Below, one piece after another: positions 44,738 through 53,964 of a stretch of 64,000 bases of DNA. The first letter of the stretch is position 1, and each line of letters begins with the position of its first letter. Both the position numbers and the translations under genes were made by a program. The notes beneath the pieces were generated by a model, which was given only the letters and a program-made list of their open reading frames with translations, did not search any database and had not been told where the DNA came from. Source of the stretch: Holosporaceae bacterium (GTDB lineage Bacteria; Pseudomonadota; Alphaproteobacteria; UBA3830); NCBI GenBank assembly GCA_031267235.1, contig JAIRZM010000003.1:52717-116716 (forward strand), given 5' to 3'.

Positions 44738-46006
44738 ATGGTCACCACAAAAAAACAACCATCCTCAGAATCGTCGTCAAACCAAGAAATTTCTAATAGT
44801 ACTTTTCGCTTCATATTTAAATCTGTTCCCCGTGGAGTGTTCGGGGTCTCATTTTTCGGGCTATTCCTTGGGATGTCAATGACAATGGTTTACAGCCAAA
44901 TTGGCATGTTCATGAAGACTGAAATACATGCCACCGAAGCCTCTGTTGCTCTAATGGATGGAACCATCGAATTTATTTCTTTTATTTGTCGTATTTTTGC
45001 TGGCGCCGTCAGCGATTATCTGCGGGAACGCAAGGTTTTCCTATTAATTGGCTGCGTAATAACGTTGTTCGCCCGACCCTTGTTGGCGACAGCGGCGTCT
45101 TCCTTCATGATTACAGTAATTGGAGCAGCGGAAAGGGTAGGAAATGGGCTTCAAGCGACTCCCAGAGACGCGCTAATCGCAGATTTAACTTCCTCTAAAA
45201 ATAGAGGAAGCGCCTACGGATTTAGTCGTTCCATGAAAACCATCGGCGCTCTGTTGGGAATTCCCATAGCGATACTGATAATGTACTTGAGCAATAACAA
45301 CTATAGGCTGGTGTTTGCTTGCGCTGCCATTCCGGTAGTCGTATCGATAGTTTGTCTTTTAAAAGTTAAAATGCCAAATGAAAATCGCAATTCTGATGGG
45401 CGAGCCGATGTCGTTTACAACCCGTTCAGAAGAAAGTACATGAAGTCGCTGAGCTCCTCGTTCTGGAAAGTTTTGATGCTAGCGCTTATATTTGAGCTTG
45501 GACACTTTTCCGAAACACTGCTGCCGATATACGCTAATCAATATCTATCCAGAACCACTGCCGGTTCAGAAAGCATGTTCATTAGCTTGGGACAGATATT
45601 AATGTCTTTTCCGGTTGGATTCTGCGCAGACAGGTTTGGAAAGACAATCCTAATCAGACTCTGCATGATCTGCATGATTGTGGCGAATCTATCTTTTATC
45701 TTTATAGAATCCATTGCTGGGGTCTATCTGGGCGCGTTCCTTTGGGGCGGACAGATGACGGCCATCCAGGGGTTGTTCCTGTCTATCATAAGCTCTATGG
45801 CGGATAGTCACATTAGAGCTACGGCCATAGGAACCTATTACATCACACTGGGAGTGTCATTTTTCACGTCCTCTGTAATAGCTGGCAGAATATGGACAAA
45901 TTTCGGCGGAAAATATGCTTTTGTATACAGCCTCTGCATTTCCTGTTTTGCACTCTGTATGTCCTGGGTACTCTTGCCAAAAAAACAAGCCCAGCAATCT
46001 AACTAA
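44738..46006 (+). CDS. Major facilitator superfamily transporter
   Basis: This 422-residue membrane protein has twelve predicted helices in two halves split by a basic loop near residue 230. The MFS loop motif between helices 2 and 3 appears as RIFAGAVSDYLRERK. ATPRDALIADLTSSKNRGSAYGFSRSM is characteristic of a drug-efflux-like subgroup. Substrate is unknown. It has a TAAGGAG ribosome site. Its stop overlaps the YmdB-like gene end by four bases. Confidence 0.87.
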   Translation: MVTTKKQPSSESSSNQEISNSTFRFIFKSVPRGVFGVSFFGLFLGMSMTMVYSQIGMFMKTEIHATEASVALMDGTIEFISFICRIFAGAVSDYLRERKVFLLIGCVITLFARPLLATAASSFMITVIGAAERVGNGLQATPRDALIADLTSSKNRGSAYGFSRSMKTIGALLGIPIAILIMYLSNNNYRLVFACAAIPVVVSIVCLLKVKMPNENRNSDGRADVVYNPFRRKYMKSLSSSFWKVLMLALIFELGHFSETLLPIYANQYLSRTTAGSESMFISLGQILMSFPVGFCADRFGKTILIRLCMICMIVANLSFIFIESIAGVYLGAFLWGGQMTAIQGLFLSIISSMADSHIRATAIGTYYITLGVSFFTSSVIAGRIWTNFGGKYAFVYSLCISCFALCMSWVLLPKKQAQQSN

Positions 46007-46836
46007 TTGAAATTTCTCGGGATTGTATCTCCAGTGGAAGCCTTCAGCTGACCGCCAACGATTATTCTCTCAACCGACGTCGCCAGTCCGGTTGAATCGT
46101 CAATATTTACAAGCAGAGAGCAAAAAGTGGCTTCTCCGGAAGCCGGAGAGAATCTATGATGACTATATCCTTTGGCAAACACTTCCAGCGCTTTCTTTTG
46201 CATTCCTATTATGGAGTCATAGTCTCCGCACATGCCAACATCAGTCTGAAACGCTGTCCCACGCTCTAGAATGCGTTCGTCCGCAGTTGGGACGTGAGTA
46301 TGCGTTCCGACTACCGCGGAAACTCGCCCATCGAGGAAATAGCCCAGCGCAATTTTTTCCGAAGTAATTTCAGCGTGAAAGTCCACCACTATGGCTCGTA
46401 CATTTTCGCCCATTTTGTATTTCAAAAGAAATTTATTCATATAATCAAATGGGTTTTCGCCAATCAGCGGCATGAATTTTTGGCCAATTAGGTGGACAAC
46501 GGCCACCGTCAGTCCATTGCTTAGAGACGTCTCTAGGACGCCTGTTCCGGGGACCATGGAAGACATATTTGCTGGCCGCAAAAGTCTTTTTTCCTTTTCC
46601 AGAAGGGCGACGGCCTCTCTTTGATCAAAGAGATGATTCCCTCCGGTGAGAACATCCGCGCCCATTTCTAAAAATTGATAAACCATCTCTGGAGTAACGC
46701 CAAATCCATGAGCAGCATTGTCTACGTTAACCAGAGCTAAATCCACAGATAAATCTTTTTTTAGACCCGGAAGATATTTAGCGACAGCTTCCCTTCCTGA
46801 TCGACCAAGCACATCTCCGCAGAGTAGAATTTTCAT
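46003..46836 (-). CDS. YmdB-family metallophosphoesterase
   Basis: This is a calcineurin-like phosphoesterase of the YmdB/TIGR00282 type, which in Bacillus hydrolyses 2',3'-cyclic nucleotides. The dimetal motifs are GDVLGRSGREAV, NVDNAAHGFG, TGGNHLFDQRE, VDFHAEITSEK and VGTHTHVPTADE. Length 277 is standard. The gene is alone on its strand between the MFS and transglycosylase genes. Confidence 0.9.
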   Translation of the reverse strand: MKILLCGDVLGRSGREAVAKYLPGLKKDLSVDLALVNVDNAAHGFGVTPEMVYQFLEMGADVLTGGNHLFDQREAVALLEKEKRLLRPANMSSMVPGTGVLETSLSNGLTVAVVHLIGQKFMPLIGENPFDYMNKFLLKYKMGENVRAIVVDFHAEITSEKIALGYFLDGRVSAVVGTHTHVPTADERILERGTAFQTDVGMCGDYDSIIGMQKKALEVFAKGYSHHRFSPASGEATFCSLLVNIDDSTGLATSVERIIVGGQLKASTGDTIPRNFN

Positions 46837-46868
46837 GGCTATGCCTTTCGCTATAATACCAGTATAGA

Positions 46869-47621
46869 TTATTCACTTCCGCTTACAAAAAATTTCGGAG
46901 TTGTGCGGGCAATTGTTTTTCGCCCGAGCTGATGTAATTTTGCCGAAATTTTGGTATCGATCAATGAATAATAGGAAGGGAGAAAAGATATTTGAGATCT
47001 GATTTCTGAGGCGACCCGCTGAACGGCAAGAGATTCATTAATGGGGCGATTTCTCACTTTAGCCCACGTGTTATATACTACCGAACAATACGGCCTATAA
47101 TATTTGGCTGCCTTGGAATGATAATAGCCAACTGCGTGAGTCCAGGAATTATAGGTATTCTTCAGTTCCACAAAGAATTTTGCCGCGTAGCTAACATTAT
47201 ATTTTGGAGTGAAAGCCTCCTCCAGAGTTTTAAACGCTTGACTATGATGCAATAAGTTTACCTGCATGCAACCTACATCTATGTTTCTTATTCCACGACT
47301 CATGAGCCTTTTTACGGTGGCAATAGCCGCGCTTTTGGTGGAAAAATAATAGCTTTTTCCAGCGGCGCATATGGTCCAGGGCCAAGCTCGCTTCGCTCTA
47401 GCGTCCAGAGATCGACCCGACTCCACAGTTCCAATGGCCATCAGCAATCTATAGGGAATCCCATATTTCTTTTCGGCTTTCGCGATTTCGCTTTCGCACA
47501 AATCATGCTGCGAAAAATACCTTTCCCGCAACGCCACATTTTCTTCTCCATAGCTTGCGCCATAGGAGAAACAAAGAAATATGAAAATGCAAACCACGGC
47601 AATTATTCTCTTGAAATACAC
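46869..47621 (-). CDS. Secreted lytic transglycosylase (SLT domain)
   Basis: This periplasmic peptidoglycan lyase has a signal peptide (about 1-25). The SLT catalytic Glu is in LMAIGTVESGR. PWTICAAGKSYYFSTKSAAI and NIDVGCMQVNLLHHSQAF follow, the second being the usual GxMQ motif. This architecture is common among alphaproteobacterial VirB1/SLT proteins of 230-260 residues. GTG start with AGGAG eight bases upstream. It may support the pilus/secretion machinery by opening the wall, but there is no direct link. Confidence 0.87.
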   Translation of the reverse strand: MYFKRIIAVVCIFIFLCFSYGASYGEENVALRERYFSQHDLCESEIAKAEKKYGIPYRLLMAIGTVESGRSLDARAKRAWPWTICAAGKSYYFSTKSAAIATVKRLMSRGIRNIDVGCMQVNLLHHSQAFKTLEEAFTPKYNVSYAAKFFVELKNTYNSWTHAVGYYHSKAAKYYRPYCSVVYNTWAKVRNRPINESLAVQRVASEIRSQISFLPSYYSLIDTKISAKLHQLGRKTIARTTPKFFVSGSE

Positions 47622-48174
47622 TGGTTCACTCCTTAGCTCGACCTAGCGCTAGTGAAATTCAAAGCGCTCACTAAAATTAAAAAGCGAAAATCGTGCCAAC
47701 TGCCCAAAAATTAAGTAATTATTTCTTCATTGAGGCGTTGCCGTTGATAAAAGTTAATAACAATTGATTGGAAGGCTGAGATATTAAGTAATTTTCAACG
47801 AAATTTCATTAAAATAGTATTAAAAATGCCGTTTGCTTTTGCCGACGAATCGCATCGCTCAGAATTTTGATAATCTGCGGCGCTGATTTATCATTCAAGT
47901 TGTAGCAATAGCTGGAGTTTTGTCGACTATTTTCTTTGTTGATCCGATTTCTGTTGGTCATTGATTTTTATGGCATACCTAATCAGGACGTACGGGTTGT
48001 AGCGCTGATTTGCGAGGCGTCGAATAATCAACCGAAACAATCTGAAATTGGATTTAACATTGAATAAAATTCAATATAATTGTTGCAATTGCGCAACTGT
48101 GACCAATAATTCTCGTCCTATATTTTCGGAAATTTTCCTGAAATATAAGCATTTCAACCGGTGATTAGCAAAAA
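47622..48174. other. Long gene-free region upstream of the outer-membrane barrel gene
   Basis: About 550 bases are AT-rich without any convincing coding frame. The region separates a minus-strand transglycosylase from the plus-strand barrel gene and likely holds both promoters. Some partial dyads are visible (for example around 48083-48098), but no RNA gene was recognised. Confidence 0.4.
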
Positions 48175-48207
48175 TTTAACAATATTTTATGTAAATATAT
48201 TGTTAAA
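48175..48207 (+). promoter_or_regulatory. Perfect 11-base dyad upstream of outer-membrane protein
   Basis: TTTAACAATAT and ATATTGTTAAA are perfect inverted copies separated by 11 bases, 51 bases before the start codon. This spacing, with arm centres two helical turns apart, suits a dimeric regulator. Confidence 0.55.
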
Positions 48208-48221
48208 GTCTTCGACAAGTG

Positions 48222-48236
48222 GTGCAACATTTGCAC
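48222..48236 (+). promoter_or_regulatory. Palindrome GTGCAA-CAT-TTGCAC in the 5' leader
   Basis: A 15-base palindrome with 6-base arms lies 22 bases before the start codon. It could be an operator or a short hairpin covering the leader. Confidence 0.4.
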
Positions 48237-48258
48237 GACATTTAACAGGGAGATGATA

Positions 48259-49077
48259 ATGAAAAAAATAATTGCAACTCTTGGAGCGCTAGCCTTCGCA
48301 GTGGCGCCTGCTCTAGCGGAAACCTATAACTCTGCGTCGGAAGAAAACCAAGAAGATCAGAAAAACATAGACAAAGATGAATTCAACGAAGGCTTCTGGA
48401 GTTCGATACATTTTTATGGCGGACTAGGCGCTGGAGTTTCCAATCATCGGGCTCGCAACGACTATACCTATGGATCCAGGTATGCAGATGGCACCGCAAC
48501 AGGAGACCTTGCTGGAACAAGTGAAAAAGAAATTGAAGGCAGCACAACACCAATTCATGGAAGCGCTGTGCTGGGAGTCGGTAGCAAAATAAAAGCCTTC
48601 TACATTTCTCTGGAAGCGCTACTGGATTATGGACCTCCTGCCAAACAATCTAACAATATGCAATCGGCAATAGGCGGTAGACGCATGCTTGTTGACGTAA
48701 CTCACAAAGGATTTAGCCCATCTGTAGCTTTTAGATTGGGCCTAGTTTTGAACGACAATCTGGCATATTTAAAAATTGGTGGAAAATATTCTAAGACGGA
48801 AGAGCATTACGTAGAATATGGGACTGGTGCTGATGGCAATCCACTAGGACATATAGACGCCACCTCTGCAAACAAAATTTCAACGATTACTCCACTGATA
48901 GCACTAGGCTTCGAGAAAACATTTGCAAAACGACTCAGCGCTAGATTAGAAGCAGAATACACCTTTGGCAGGAACAAAACAAAAGACTTTGCCGATCAAG
49001 GTTCAACCAAGTTAACCAAAAAGGAAACTATTACTTTGCGCACTCTTGTGTGTTTTCACATCAAAGGCTGGAAATAG
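48259..49077 (+). CDS. Outer-membrane beta-barrel protein
   Basis: This 272-residue protein has a clear signal peptide (MKKIIATLGALAFAVAPALA, cut before ETYNS). The mature part alternates polar and hydrophobic residues in strands (HFYGGLGAGVSN, IHGSAVLGVGSKI, AFYISLEALLDYG, FSPSVAFRLGLVL, AYLKIGGKYSK, TITPLIALGFEKTF, LSARLEAEYTFG), as in an eight- to ten-strand barrel of the OmpW/OmpA type. It resembles the surface antigens of intracellular alphaproteobacteria in plan only. ATG 48259 is six bases behind GGGAG; the ATG at 48253 is too close. Control seems elaborate, with two palindromes upstream and a hairpin downstream. Confidence 0.8.
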   Translation: MKKIIATLGALAFAVAPALAETYNSASEENQEDQKNIDKDEFNEGFWSSIHFYGGLGAGVSNHRARNDYTYGSRYADGTATGDLAGTSEKEIEGSTTPIHGSAVLGVGSKIKAFYISLEALLDYGPPAKQSNNMQSAIGGRRMLVDVTHKGFSPSVAFRLGLVLNDNLAYLKIGGKYSKTEEHYVEYGTGADGNPLGHIDATSANKISTITPLIALGFEKTFAKRLSARLEAEYTFGRNKTKDFADQGSTKLTKKETITLRTLVCFHIKGWK

Positions 49078-49103
49078 TCCTGAAATTTCTTTCCTAAAAA
49101 TAG

Positions 49104-49128
49104 CAGCGGGAACAATTAATTCCCGCTG
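49104..49128. terminator. Bidirectional hairpin between barrel gene and phaC
   Basis: CAGCGGGAA and TTCCCGCTG form a perfect 9-base stem with a CAATTAA loop between two convergent genes. No long T tract follows in either direction, so it may act with Rho or block read-through from both sides. Confidence 0.6.
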
Positions 49129-49163
49129 TAGGTTTATGTTGTAATCTTAAGCGCTAGAGCAGT

Positions 49164-50900
49164 TCATGCGTTGCCCTCTGTTCCAAAAATTTGATCGTGA
49201 ACATAGATGCCTGGAGCGTCTCGGATAGAATCAATGATTGGATCAGGATGCACCGCTTTTCCCATCATTGGTTTTAGCCACTCGAACCAATCGTTCCACC
49301 AGGATCCAGAAATTTCAGTTGCTGAATTCAGCCATTCGTCTGCGCTTTTAAAAGTTTTTTCATTTATCCAATAGCTGTATTTGTTTTTGGACGGATGGTT
49401 GATTACTCCCGCTACGTGACCGGAGCCACCAAGAACAAAACGTACATTGGCCGAGAAAAGTTTTAGACCATCAAAGGTTGCTTTCCAAGGCACCAGATGA
49501 TCTTTCTTCATGGAAACCATGTAGAGCGGCGTTTTAACAAGCCGCAAATCAATGGGTACGCCAAACATTTTCAGGGATCCGGTCTTTAGTAAATTGTCAC
49601 GGTAAAGATGATTGGACAGAAAAATTTGCATGGACTGGGTAAGGTTGGTTGGATCAGAATTCCAGAATAAAATTTCGTGAGCTTCTGGCTTTTTGCCAAG
49701 CATATAGCTGTTTACTACGTATCTCCAGATCATATCCTTTGCTTTCAGAACACTGAAAGTATTGTACATGACTTGTCCATCCAGGACTCCCTTTTCCTTG
49801 AGCTGAGCGTTGATGGCTTCCAGATAATTTTCCGCCATAAAGATTGCCATATCCCCCGCATGTTCAAAATCCAGCAGCGTAGTAAGTAGCGTAGCGGATT
49901 CTATCTCGGCTTTCGGACGTTTTTTGCATAGCGGATTGGCTATATAGGCCAAAAAGCTTGAAATTAGCGTGCCGCCAACACAATAGCCCAATGCATGAAC
50001 ATGTTTAGATTTCGTTATTTCAAAAATCTTATCCAGAGATTTAAACAGTCCTTCAAAGAGGTAGCTTTCGAATCCCTTGTCCCGATATCTTTTGTCAGGA
50101 TTGACCCAGGAAATCATGAATACCATAAATCCCTTATCTATGGCCCACTTCACCAGAGAGGATTCTTGCTTCAGATCCAAAATGTAGAATTTATTAATCC
50201 ACGGAGGCACGAATAAGAGTGGTTTTGCAAACACGTACTCCGTTGCGGGACTGTATTGAATTAACTCTATCAGCTCGTTTTGGTATACTACCTTTCCCGT
50301 CGTCGCGGCAATGTTTTTCCCAATCTGGAACTTTTCGCGATCATTGGTGGTTATGGTTCCGCTCATTAGATCGGTCAAAAGCATCTCCATACCGTTTTTT
50401 AGATTTTCTCCGCATGTGTTGAAGGTCTCCCGCAATACACGGGGATTCAAAAACGGAAAATTATTCGGAGACGTCATCTCGATGTATTGCTTCATGAAAA
50501 AACTAGCGCTATGGATAAGCCTGGCGTCAACGTCTTTCATGCTGTTCAGGGTGTCCAGGAGCCAGTCGGCTATTGTTTCATGAAATTTGCGAGCGAAAGA
50601 CAGCATAATATTATTCTCAAAGGCGTCTTCCTCAAATTTTTTGCTTTTCTCGTTATACCTCAATTCCAGAGCATCATCTTTTTTTTCGCAGAGCTCTTTA
50701 ATGAAGGATTTTTGCAATTCCAGAAGCCGATTTAATAAATCCTGCTGAGATTCTTCGATTTTTTGTGGCTTGGACGCCAACTCCTTCCCCACTCGCAAAA
50801 ACGAAAGTATTGCTATCTGAGGATTTAGAACTGCGAACTGAAATAGATCTAAACTTTTCAGCAAACTAGGTCCATCTTGATCATCGAAAAAACTTTGCAT
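49164..50900 (-). CDS. phaC: Class I polyhydroxyalkanoate synthase
   Basis: PhaC polymerises hydroxyacyl-CoA into storage polyester granules. The N-terminal PhaC domain (FPFLNPRVLRETFNTCGENLKNG) precedes an alpha/beta-hydrolase core. The lipase-like box GYCVGGT carries the catalytic Cys (about 307), the Asp is in SMKKDHLVPW, and the His is in LGGSGHVAGVINHP. Length 578 is that of class I enzymes. No phaA, phaB or phasin gene is in the window. Confidence 0.95.
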   Translation of the reverse strand: MQSFFDDQDGPSLLKSLDLFQFAVLNPQIAILSFLRVGKELASKPQKIEESQQDLLNRLLELQKSFIKELCEKKDDALELRYNEKSKKFEEDAFENNIMLSFARKFHETIADWLLDTLNSMKDVDARLIHSASFFMKQYIEMTSPNNFPFLNPRVLRETFNTCGENLKNGMEMLLTDLMSGTITTNDREKFQIGKNIAATTGKVVYQNELIELIQYSPATEYVFAKPLLFVPPWINKFYILDLKQESSLVKWAIDKGFMVFMISWVNPDKRYRDKGFESYLFEGLFKSLDKIFEITKSKHVHALGYCVGGTLISSFLAYIANPLCKKRPKAEIESATLLTTLLDFEHAGDMAIFMAENYLEAINAQLKEKGVLDGQVMYNTFSVLKAKDMIWRYVVNSYMLGKKPEAHEILFWNSDPTNLTQSMQIFLSNHLYRDNLLKTGSLKMFGVPIDLRLVKTPLYMVSMKKDHLVPWKATFDGLKLFSANVRFVLGGSGHVAGVINHPSKNKYSYWINEKTFKSADEWLNSATEISGSWWNDWFEWLKPMMGKAVHPDPIIDSIRDAPGIYVHDQIFGTEGNA

Positions 50901-51369
50901 TTAAATTATTCCCGAGCCAACACTTATCGAAAATATATTAAAATTTCATAAAAATATACATAAAATATCTGGCGGCCATTTCGCGGTTTCTCAATACTGT
51001 TGTGGAAGAAAATGGCAACCGCCTCCATTAGAGCTATTGCGAAAGGCTAGATTTTATATGGAGATATTTTTAGATCTCTTGGTGGCTAAAGTTTACGAGT
51101 TTGAGGCAATTTACGAGAAAGCGATTCCTGTGTGAAAGAACGAAGTTGTTAATTAACCAAGGAATTGCGCTATATGTGGACTAGGTGGAATTCTATAACT
51201 CGGTTCTCAGATATTATCTTGCAAGATTGCACAAAAAAGTACTAGAATACAAAACATACAGTCGGAGATCTTCTTCGGTGGTGGCTCTTTTTCGATTGGA
51301 GTGGCGCGTGTTTTGCGCTTCACTTTTGAAAGGGGGGGTGAAAAACGATAAGAGGAGTTGGAAAGATCG
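50901..51369. other. Region between phaC and the NUDIX gene
   Basis: No convincing gene. An imperfect inverted repeat, GGCGGCCATTT at 50971 with AAATGGCAACCGCC ending 51023, lies about 70 bases upstream of phaC and may be regulatory or a mobile-element scar. A GTG frame at 51185-51373 lacks a ribosome site and family features and overlaps the NUDIX start, so it is not called. Confidence 0.35.
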
Positions 51370-51807
51370 ATGAAATTACAAGCATATGTGGCTGTTTTTC
51401 TTCTTTTAAAAAAAAATGATGAATTTCTTCTATTGTTACGCCAAAATACCGTTCGAGACGGCGGCAATTGGGGATTGGTGTCAGGACATGTCGAAAAAGA
51501 TGAAGGGATAATCGATGCGCTTATTAGAGAAACAAAAGAAGAAGCGGACATCCATGTAAATTGCGACGATCTGAAAATTGTGAATGTTATTACGCATAAC
51601 AAAACTGATCGTCCATACGTAAATCTTTTCTTTGCTTGTGAAAAATATTCTGGAGAAATTTGCAACGCCGAACCTCATAAATGCTGTGGTATGCAATTTT
51701 TTAAAGAAACAGAATTACCGCCTAACATTGTCGGCGTTGTAAAGCTTGCCATCGAAAACATCAGAAATGGAATATTCTTCAGCGAGCTTGAGTTGTCTCG
51801 CATCTGA
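51370..51807 (+). CDS. NUDIX hydrolase
   Basis: This 145-residue enzyme hydrolyses a nucleoside diphosphate linked to another group. The Nudix box GHVEKDEGIIDALIRETKEE is complete (39-58), with the metal-binding REtkEE glutamates. NTVRDGGNWGLVSG and KTDRPYVNLFF point to the small MutT-like group. Substrate unknown. ATG 51370 is chosen; a TTG at 51358 with AGAGGAG upstream is possible. It borders the IS30 remnant and could have arrived with mobile DNA. Confidence 0.87.
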   Translation: MKLQAYVAVFLLLKKNDEFLLLLRQNTVRDGGNWGLVSGHVEKDEGIIDALIRETKEEADIHVNCDDLKIVNVITHNKTDRPYVNLFFACEKYSGEICNAEPHKCCGMQFFKETELPPNIVGVVKLAIENIRNGIFFSELELSRI

Positions 51808-51878
51808 TTTGCCCTCATATATTTTTTGCAATAGCAGAAAAAAAAAGAGAAATCGCCCATTAAAGAATGAACGCCCCT

Positions 51879-52530
51879 TCAAATCTGAAATGCATCAGAA
51901 TTAGGACCGACGGTTGCAAAAGTGCGATCGAAGAAAACCGCGGTAGGTGTTCGGAATTTTAGCACTTTTCGAGGTCGATTGTTTAACAATTTTTGGATTT
52001 CCCGAATTTTTTTATCCATGACGTCGGCGAAGTCGCGTTTTTTGAGCAAATACTGGCGGATCAGGCCGTTGGTGTGCTCGTTGAGCCCTCGATCGCAGGA
52101 CTTATACGGCCTTGCGAAGTAGATTTCCGCCTTTAGTTTCTTCGCCATTTCGACATGTCCGGCAAATTCCGTTCCGTTATCAAAAGTGATGGTTTGAACG
52201 AATTTTTTGTGCTTTTTCAACAGGTTAATGATGGCGCGATTGGCGTTTTTCATGGTTTTTCTCCCGATTTTTCTGACGACTAAAAATTTCGAATGGCGCT
52301 CGACGAGTATCACCAGGGCGCAGCGGCTGCTCTGATTACGGTGTCGCCCTCCCAATGGCCGATACGTAATTTTGCCTCGACTTCTGCTGGACGCTCCTCA
52401 ATGCCAACACGATTGGGAATACAGCGGACCCCGGCACTTTTCTCGCTCCGCCTCCGATACTTCTTCCCTCCATGGCGTAGATGCTGATAGAGAGATCCTC
52501 CCGCCGATCTGTCGTCAATGAAAAGAAAAT
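51879..52530 (-). pseudogene. IS30-family transposase remnant, frameshifted and 5'-truncated
   Basis: The C-terminal catalytic part reads LVILVERHSKFLVV, ITFDNGTEFAGHVEMA, ARPYKSCDRGLNEHTNGLIRQYL and RPRKVLKFRTP, which is IS30-like. A second frame upstream supplies RSAGGSLYQHLRHGGKKYRRR, IPNRVGIEERPAEVEAKLRIGHWEGDTVI. The two join through a one-base frameshift near 52335. The N-terminal helix-turn-helix part is missing, so the element cannot move by itself. No terminal inverted repeats were found. Confidence 0.85.
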
Positions 52531-52698
52531 CGACTGGCGGCGGCGGAAGATTGCACCATCGAGCGCGGAAACAGCGCATTGCGAGAGGAGTTTTACGGCA
52601 GAAACAACCTATTAACCAATAACTTGACGGAAATGAAGCCAGAATTTAAGAAGGCCGTTGGGAAATATAACAGTTCCACGCCCATCATCGCCACTTGA
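52525..52698 (+). pseudogene. 3' end of an unknown gene abutting the IS30 remnant
   Basis: A plus-strand frame without a proper start runs from the IS30 breakpoint to a TGA at 52698. It encodes residues such as AAAEDCTIERGNSALREEFY and LTEMKPEFKKAVGKYNSS. It has the composition of real protein and begins where IS30 homology ends, so it is probably the tail of a gene cut by the insertion or a later deletion. Family unknown. Confidence 0.4.
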
Positions 52699-52781
52699 AC
52701 GGCGCAACTCCAATGCAGTATATTGTTTCCAATAACTCGTCGAAGTTGGTTTCATATGTAGTGAACTAACACAACATCAAC

Positions 52782-52809
52782 TTGAAGGAATGCATAGTTT
52801 ATGTATAAT
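52782..52809 (+). promoter_or_regulatory. folE promoter
   Basis: TTGAAG (52782-52787) and a consensus TATAAT (52804-52809) lie 16 bases apart, about 78 bases before folE. Confidence 0.5.
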
Positions 52810-52887
52810 GTTTGAGGCGTGAGTTTCCTTAAATGCGACTAGATTGATAAAAGAATTTTGCGCTGCGGTTGATTTTGGTGGAGACGT

Positions 52888-53430
52888 ATGGACATAGAGC
52901 ATCACATAAAAGGCATTCTTGAGCAGATTGATCCGGACTCGTCGAGATTGAAAGAGACTCCGGAGAGGGTTGCGAAAGTTTGTAGCGAGTCGCTTTCCGG
53001 CTACGGCGCAGACATTCCTGCCCTAGTTAATAAATTCTACGATTCCGCAATGGATGATTTAATAATTTTGAAAAATATTCCCTTTGAGTCTCATTGCGAG
53101 CACCATTTGGTTCCCATAATTGGCGTAGCAAGCGTTGGTTATGTCCCGCAGGGTAAAATCGTGGGAGCAAGCAAGCTGGCGCGCATTGTTGATTGCTTTG
53201 CGCACAGATTGCAACTGCAGGAGCGTATGACCATGGAAATCGCCAGAGCTCTGGAGACTGTTTTAGACCTTAAGGGTGTGGGCGTATATCTGGAAGCAGA
53301 GCATTTCTGTATTTCACATAGGGGCGTAAAAAAACCAGGATCAAAGTTTGTGACCAGGTATTTTTGTGGGATCCTAAAGACCGATCTCGATCTAAGACGA
53401 GAATTTTTGTATAGTGTTCAGAAAAATTGA
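52888..53430 (+). CDS. folE: GTP cyclohydrolase I
   Basis: FolE makes dihydroneopterin triphosphate from GTP, the entry to folate synthesis. The zinc ligands are in ESHCEHHLVPIIG (Cys about 70, His about 73) and EHFCISHRGVKKPGS (Cys about 141). KLARIVDCFAHRLQLQER is a family block. At 180 residues it has a short N-terminus. Its stop overlaps the TTG start of folA. Confidence 0.95.
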   Translation: MDIEHHIKGILEQIDPDSSRLKETPERVAKVCSESLSGYGADIPALVNKFYDSAMDDLIILKNIPFESHCEHHLVPIIGVASVGYVPQGKIVGASKLARIVDCFAHRLQLQERMTMEIARALETVLDLKGVGVYLEAEHFCISHRGVKKPGSKFVTRYFCGILKTDLDLRREFLYSVQKN

Positions 53431-53933
53431 TAAGGTTAATCGCCGTAGTTGACGCTGATTTTGGCGTCTCCAAATGCGGAAAAATTCCATGGGGTTTTTC
53501 GGAGGATAGGCAGTTATTCCAGGCAAGAACCAAAAACTGCGTTCTGGCAATGGGAAAAAATACATTTGAGGAAACGGAGGAAATGCCTCTGAAAGGGAGA
53601 ATTAATTGCGTTGTTTCTCGCGAATTAAGTTTGCGGAGCTCCCAAGACGATTATGGAACAAAATATAAGACAAATGTTCGAATTTTTAGAGCCCTGGAGG
53701 ACGTCTGCGCCAAATATGCCGACTTTTGGCTAATTGGCGGAGCAAAACTCTACAATTATGCACTGAAAAAAGATCTCGTCGGTTATGCTCTCATTACTCG
53801 AGTACATCAATGCCATAATGCGGATACGTTTCTAGATAGTTTCCAGCTGGAAAAATTTTCCAGAAAAATTTTGGAAGAAAACGATCGTTACTCCATCTCG
53901 GAATATTTTAGCAAAGTTTTTCCTTCAGTTTAG
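53427..53933 (+). CDS. folA: Dihydrofolate reductase
   Basis: This enzyme reduces dihydrofolate with NADPH. The N-terminal IRLIAVVDADFGVSKCGKIPW carries the usual active-site strand and Trp, FGMGKNTFEE-like motif VLAMGKNTFEE binds NADPH, and FWLIGGAKLYNYAL is the second nucleotide loop. TTG start overlapping folE (TTGA). The pair supplies reduced folate; thyA is not in the window. Confidence 0.9.
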   Translation: MIRLIAVVDADFGVSKCGKIPWGFSEDRQLFQARTKNCVLAMGKNTFEETEEMPLKGRINCVVSRELSLRSSQDDYGTKYKTNVRIFRALEDVCAKYADFWLIGGAKLYNYALKKDLVGYALITRVHQCHNADTFLDSFQLEKFSRKILEENDRYSISEYFSKVFPSV

Positions 53934-53964
53934 CGTCTGTGAACCTATCCGGAGATGATTAAGT

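Noticed and set aside
46869..47621. A VirB1 component of a type IV secretion system
   Set aside because: No vir/tra gene is nearby; the protein is better called a general lytic transglycosylase.
47622..48174. A small RNA gene such as 6S, SRP RNA or tmRNA in the long gap
   Set aside because: None of the conserved sequence blocks of these RNAs was found; only weak dyads are visible.
51185..51373. A 62-residue GTG frame between phaC and the NUDIX gene
   Set aside because: No ribosome site or family feature, and it overlaps the well-supported NUDIX start.
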